This document shows, piece by piece, positions 61,232 to 64,000 of a stretch of 64,000 nucleotides of DNA (positions within the stretch are counted from its first letter, which is position 1; each line of letters starts with the position of its first letter). The notes beneath the pieces are model-generated. The model did no database searches and had not been told where the DNA came from. It saw nothing but the letters and a program-made list of their open reading frames with translations. This DNA comes from Streptomyces sp. SDr-06. GTDB lineage: Bacteria > Actinomycetota > Actinomycetes > Streptomycetales > Streptomycetaceae. The DNA is taken from NCBI RefSeq assembly GCF_003324565.1, contig NZ_QOLA01000002.1, positions 186,001 through 250,000 of the forward strand, read 5' to 3'. Made by a program: the position numbers and the translations under genes.

Positions 61232-62095
61232 TCAGGCGTTCTCCCACACGGGCTTGCGGCGGGCGATCTCGTAGAGCTGCCGTACCTGCTCGGGCCGGAG
61301 CACTCCCCTGAGAGGGGCCAGTGCGGAGACGGCCCGCTCCTCATAGACGCGGACATCGAGCAGGGTGGGGACCTTGTCGAGGTGGCGGATGTCGACGAAG
61401 ACCAGGACCGGTGTCACCGGGACCTCGAAGCCGCAGTAGCGCTCCAGCACCCGCCGCACGCGCCTGGCTTCGGCACGGCTCTTTCGCAGATAGGGCTGGG
61501 GCTTGCCGTGGTCGACCTTGACCACGTCGTCTCCGACCCAGACGTCCTTGTCGGGATGACGCTTGGTGTTGATGCTGAACACGCCGCCGGGCCCGATGAG
61601 GAGATGGTCGATGTCGACATCGCGGGGAAGCGGTACGGAGTGCAGGACGAACCAGCCGTCTGCGGACAATCGGCGCAACTCCCGGCCCACCCGCTTCTCA
61701 CCGGCCAGCCCCTTCCGCCAGGAGTCCCACTCGGTCTCGCGACGCAGAAGCAGGTCCACGAAGCGCTCGACGGGGCCGGGCCCCTCGTCGCGGAGCTTGT
61801 CCCGCAGGGCCTTGCCCGGCTCTCGCAGAGCGAGGTCGTCCTCCCGGCCGAGCTCGGGCAGGGGGCGCGGTGCGGGGCGGGGTGGGGCCGGAGGCCGGGG
61901 CGGGGGAGCGGGTGGATCGGCGCTGGGAAGGTACTGAACGAGGGCCTGGGTAGCGGCAGTTCGGTACTCGTCCCGCAGGATGGTGACCTCGCCGGTGTGC
62001 CGGTCGAGGAATGCGACGGCCACTCCGTTCGGGAGGTTCACATACAGCCGGTCATGCCCGTACCGCTTCCACACAGTGATCTTCAGTTCGCTCAC
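61232..62095 (-). CDS. NERD-domain protein (nuclease-related)
   Basis: 287 residues. An N-terminal unknown domain (~1-55) and a Pro-rich linker precede a NERD domain (~128-230): GLAGEKRVGRELRRL, DIDHLLIGPGGVFSINTKRHP. These carry the Glu, Asp and Lys-type residues (E...D..H / N-T-K) expected of the restriction-endonuclease-like fold. NERD proteins are predicted DNA-processing enzymes, and some are stress- or plasmid-linked. GTG start (62095). Downstream, convergent neighbour is tRNA-Val. The molecular target is unknown. Confidence 0.83.
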   Translation of the reverse strand: MSELKITVWKRYGHDRLYVNLPNGVAVAFLDRHTGEVTILRDEYRTAATQALVQYLPSADPPAPPPRPPAPPRPAPRPLPELGREDDLALREPGKALRDKLRDEGPGPVERFVDLLLRRETEWDSWRKGLAGEKRVGRELRRLSADGWFVLHSVPLPRDVDIDHLLIGPGGVFSINTKRHPDKDVWVGDDVVKVDHGKPQPYLRKSRAEARRVRRVLERYCGFEVPVTPVLVFVDIRHLDKVPTLLDVRVYEERAVSALAPLRGVLRPEQVRQLYEIARRKPVWENA

Positions 62096-62807
62096 GCTGG
62101 CCCCCCGGCGTCGGCGTGCTCCCCCGCACCAACATGTCAACAGCCGAGGTAGCGTCCCCGCAAGACGGCAGACGCCGTAGAAGCCGCCCTGTGCCCTCAA
62201 GGGGTGCTAAGCCTTGGTTACTTGGTTCAGGAAACGGGTTCGCCCGGGACATCGCGTGCCCAAGCGCGGAAGCGGTCGAAGAGGTGTGTGCGTCTGCGCG
62301 CCGAGCTTTCGGACGTGCGGGGAGGAAGCGCGCCCGGTGTCTGGTCGCGGCACACCTTCGACGCGCTGTGGCGGCGAGCCGCGGCCCTGAGGAGCCCGCC
62401 AGAAGGCCGCCCGTGGAGGTGACCGCGACGGCGCGGCCGGTTCGGCGGCCTCGTTGAGGTGAGGGGCCGGACGACCGCGGCGTCGGCCCATGGCCACCCC
62501 CTCCATCAGCGCGCAGGATGAAAGGGCGTGTTCGGCGGGAAGCCCCGTCGGGGTGGGGACGGGGCTTCTCGGCCGGTGCCGCAGCGTGCTCGGGGAAACG
62601 CTCGGCCCGGGGCCCGGCGGGTCAGGAGCGGGGAGGGACTCCGCCGGATGGCCGAGATTACGCCTGTGGTTGGCTGAAAAGTAACCCCCGTGCGGGATGT
62701 GGCTGCCATGGATCCGCGGGGCTGTGGGGGCCTGGGAGTTCGGGCGCGGTTCCGTGTGGTTCGGGTTCTGGTTCTGGTGCGTGGTGAGGGTGAGGCGAGG
62801 GGTGATC
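62096..62807. other. Intergenic region between NERD and DUF1990 genes
   Basis: 712 bp with no ORF I can support. Several 60- to 110-codon frames overlap on both strands, without ribosome sites or recognisable proteins. AAGCCCCGTC (62540-62549) and GACGGGGCTT (62558-62567) form a perfect 10-bp hairpin, a possible terminator for a decayed or unrecognised unit to its left. An ATG-proximal G-rich stretch near 62740-62800 leads into the DUF1990 gene. Confidence 0.4.
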
Positions 62808-63383
62808 ATGGTCGTGAAGCGGAGTCTGCGGGCGGCGTACGCACGCGCCCGCGCGGCACAGCCCTGCTATCCGGAGGTGGGCGCGACCGGCGAGCGGGCG
62901 CTGCCCGGCGCCGAGGCCGGGTACCGCACCTTCCGGCGGCGGATCCGGGTCGGGTACGGACAGGACACCTTCGAGCGGGCCGGTGCGCTCGTCCTGGCCT
63001 GGGGCGCGCAGCGCGGTGCGGGGTTCGGGGTGCGGCCCGCCGCACCCGCCGTGCCCGGCGCGACCGTGCTCATCGTCGCGCGACCGCCCGGCCTGCCCTT
63101 TCCGCGCCTGGTCGTCCCGTGCCGGGTGGTGTGGACCGTACGGGCCGCAGAACGCATCGGATTCGCCTACGGCACCCTGCCCGGACACCCCGAATGCGGC
63201 GAGGAGGCGTTCGTCGTGGGGCGTGAGGCCGACGGGCTGGTCTGGTTCGAGGTCATGGCGTTCTCGCGGCCCGCACGCTGGTACGCCCGGCTCGGCGGAC
63301 CCCTCACGCGCCTGCTCCAGGACCTGGTGGTCCGGCGTTACCTGCTGTCGGTGGCCGCCGCCGTCCGCGAGGGACCGCCCTGA
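62808..63383 (+). CDS. DUF1990 family protein
   Basis: 191 residues matching DUF1990 (AQPCYPEVGATGERALPGAEAGYRTFRRRIRVGYGQDTFERAGALVLAWGAQRGAGFGV; ERIGFAYGTLPGHPECGEEAFVV; FSRPARWYARLGGPLTRLLQDLVVRRYL). The family is of unknown function and occurs in plants and actinobacteria. The ATG at 62808 is preceded by a G-rich site (GGCGAGGGG); the GTG at 62802 is an alternative. Single gene, with corA downstream on the same strand 150 bp away. Confidence 0.83.
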   Translation: MVVKRSLRAAYARARAAQPCYPEVGATGERALPGAEAGYRTFRRRIRVGYGQDTFERAGALVLAWGAQRGAGFGVRPAAPAVPGATVLIVARPPGLPFPRLVVPCRVVWTVRAAERIGFAYGTLPGHPECGEEAFVVGREADGLVWFEVMAFSRPARWYARLGGPLTRLLQDLVVRRYLLSVAAAVREGPP

Positions 63384-63533
63384 CGACGGGAACGCCGACG
63401 GGGCGCGGCACGTCTCCCAGGGAGGTGCGTACGGGCGCCTTCGGGGAGTGCGGGCGGGCATTCCCGGGGAGGCGCGCAAGGGCACAGGAGGCGGTGGCAC
63501 ACTGGCCGCTCGTTCGGGGAAGGGAATCGGGTC

Positions 63534-64000
63534 GTGGCGATGATGCGGAACCTGCGGAGGGCGGTGCGCCGCGCCTACCGGCGGACCGTCGACCTCAGCC
63601 ATCCGGCGCGCTCGCCGCTGGGGAGCGCGGTCGTCAACTGCGTCGTGTACGCGGACGGCATGCGGCAGAAGGAGGACTGCCCCGTCGACGAGGCGCTGCG
63701 CCGGGTGCGCAAGGCGGGCGGCGGCGCCTTCGTGTGGATCGGGCTGCACGAGCCGACCGAGGAGGAGTTCGCGGGGCTCGCCGAGCTGTTCGGGCTGCAC
63801 CCGCTGGCCGTCGAGGACGCGGTGAGCGCGCACCAGCGGCCCAAGGTCGTGCCGTACGACGACATCCTGTTCTCCGTCTTCAAGACGTGCCGGTACGTCG
63901 AGCACGAGGAACTCACCGCCAGCAGCGAGGTGGTGGACACCGGGGAGCTGATGGTGTTCACCGGGCCCGACTTCGTGATCACCGTGCGGCACGGCATGCA
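63534..64000 (+). CDS. corA: CorA-type magnesium/cobalt transporter (3' end beyond window)
   Basis: N-terminal ~155 residues of a CorA protein; the membrane domain with the GMN motif lies outside the window. Typical soluble-domain phrases: GGGAFVWIGLHEPTEEEFAGLAELFGLHPLAVEDAVSAHQRPKVVPYDDILFSVFKTCRYV, then GELMVFTGPDFVITVRHG. I chose the GTG at 63534 with AAGGGA eight bases upstream; ATGs at 63540 and 63543 are alternatives. Family role: Mg2+ (Co2+) channel in the membrane. Confidence 0.9.
   Translation, partial: MAMMRNLRRAVRRAYRRTVDLSHPARSPLGSAVVNCVVYADGMRQKEDCPVDEALRRVRKAGGGAFVWIGLHEPTEEEFAGLAELFGLHPLAVEDAVSAHQRPKVVPYDDILFSVFKTCRYVEHEELTASSEVVDTGELMVFTGPDFVITVRHGM

Noticed and set aside
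62116-62457. Plus-strand ORF of 113 codons between NERD and DUF1990 genes
   Set aside because: Arg/Ala/Pro-rich, no start context, overlapped by frames on both strands with no protein similarity I recognise.
61027-62807. tRNA-Val as an integration (att) site for a mobile element
   Set aside because: No repeat of the tRNA 3' end, no integrase, and flanking genes are ordinary Streptomyces core or lineage genes.

Overview
The window reads as a core-chromosome segment of a Streptomyces (or very close relative). The DNA is very G+C rich, codons end in G/C, GTG starts are common, and the gene content is typical of the genus: an XRE/DUF397 pair, DUF3145, DUF3052, an SCO2400-family protein, the FasR/fabD-fabH-acpP-fabF locus, homodimeric AceE, several TerD paralogues and an MreB-like Mbl. 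From memory, many of these genes have counterparts around SCO2360-SCO2451 of S. coelicolor, in broadly descending order here. No search was run to confirm this.

Layout. (i) 1-2.9 kb: a window-truncated methyltransferase and a Cys/His-motif protein, divergent from an XRE regulator with its DUF397 partner. (ii) 2.9-8.6 kb, minus strand: a fused acyl-CoA carboxyltransferase and malonyl-CoA synthetase (malonyl-CoA supply), a GAF histidine kinase with an eroded ATPase domain, and mbl. (iii) 9-20.5 kb: a SCO2400-family membrane protein, a MarR regulator divergent from a quinone-type oxidoreductase followed by ohr, prolyl aminopeptidase, a beta-lactamase-fold hydrolase, small membrane proteins, a Met/His-rich membrane protein with a PepSY protein, a secreted pyroglutamyl-peptidase-like protein and a TetR gene. 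(iv) 20.6-30.1 kb: a GH3 beta-glucosidase, an SGNH lipoprotein, DUF3145 and the type II fatty acid synthase operon fabD-fabH-acpP-fabF with its PucR-type activator FasR. (v) 30.1-43.6 kb: a MITE-like inverted repeat, pirin, a second beta-lactamase-fold hydrolase, MerR plus aldo/keto reductase, an acyltransferase, two DUF1023 hydrolases flanking a two-component system and a DUF4429 protein, and TetR plus a DHA2 efflux pump. (vi) 43.9-57.9 kb: aceE, DUF3052, a peroxiredoxin, then a tellurite/stress-type locus of four TerD-family genes, a DUF475/TerC-like membrane protein, a CitE-like lyase, a phosphoribosyltransferase-TRSP-StiP fusion and a HAD phosphatase, followed by an O-methyltransferase. 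(vii) 58-64 kb: FmdB-type zinc ribbon, DUF4383, a coiled-coil membrane protein, tRNA-Val(TAC), a NERD-domain protein, DUF1990 and the start of corA.

How the parts work together. Malonyl-CoA formation, the FAS II core and pyruvate dehydrogenase place central acetyl/malonyl metabolism in one region. The Ter locus is the most system-like assembly: TerD proteins are predicted metal-binding stress proteins, and the CitE-like/PRTase/StiP-PELOTA/HAD set resembles the pathway predicted by comparative genomics to make a nucleoside-like metabolite. Regulator genes sit beside clear palindromes (MerR, TetR/MFS, XRE), which gives testable operators.

Non-coding structure is rich. A 20-bp core element recurs at least 12 times in five intergenic regions, two of which carry tandem arrays (170-bp and 94-95-bp periods). 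A longer element abuts the stop codons of two unrelated minus-strand genes. Several perfect-stem terminators separate operons. I saw no CRISPR array, rRNA operon, phage, integrase or transposase gene.
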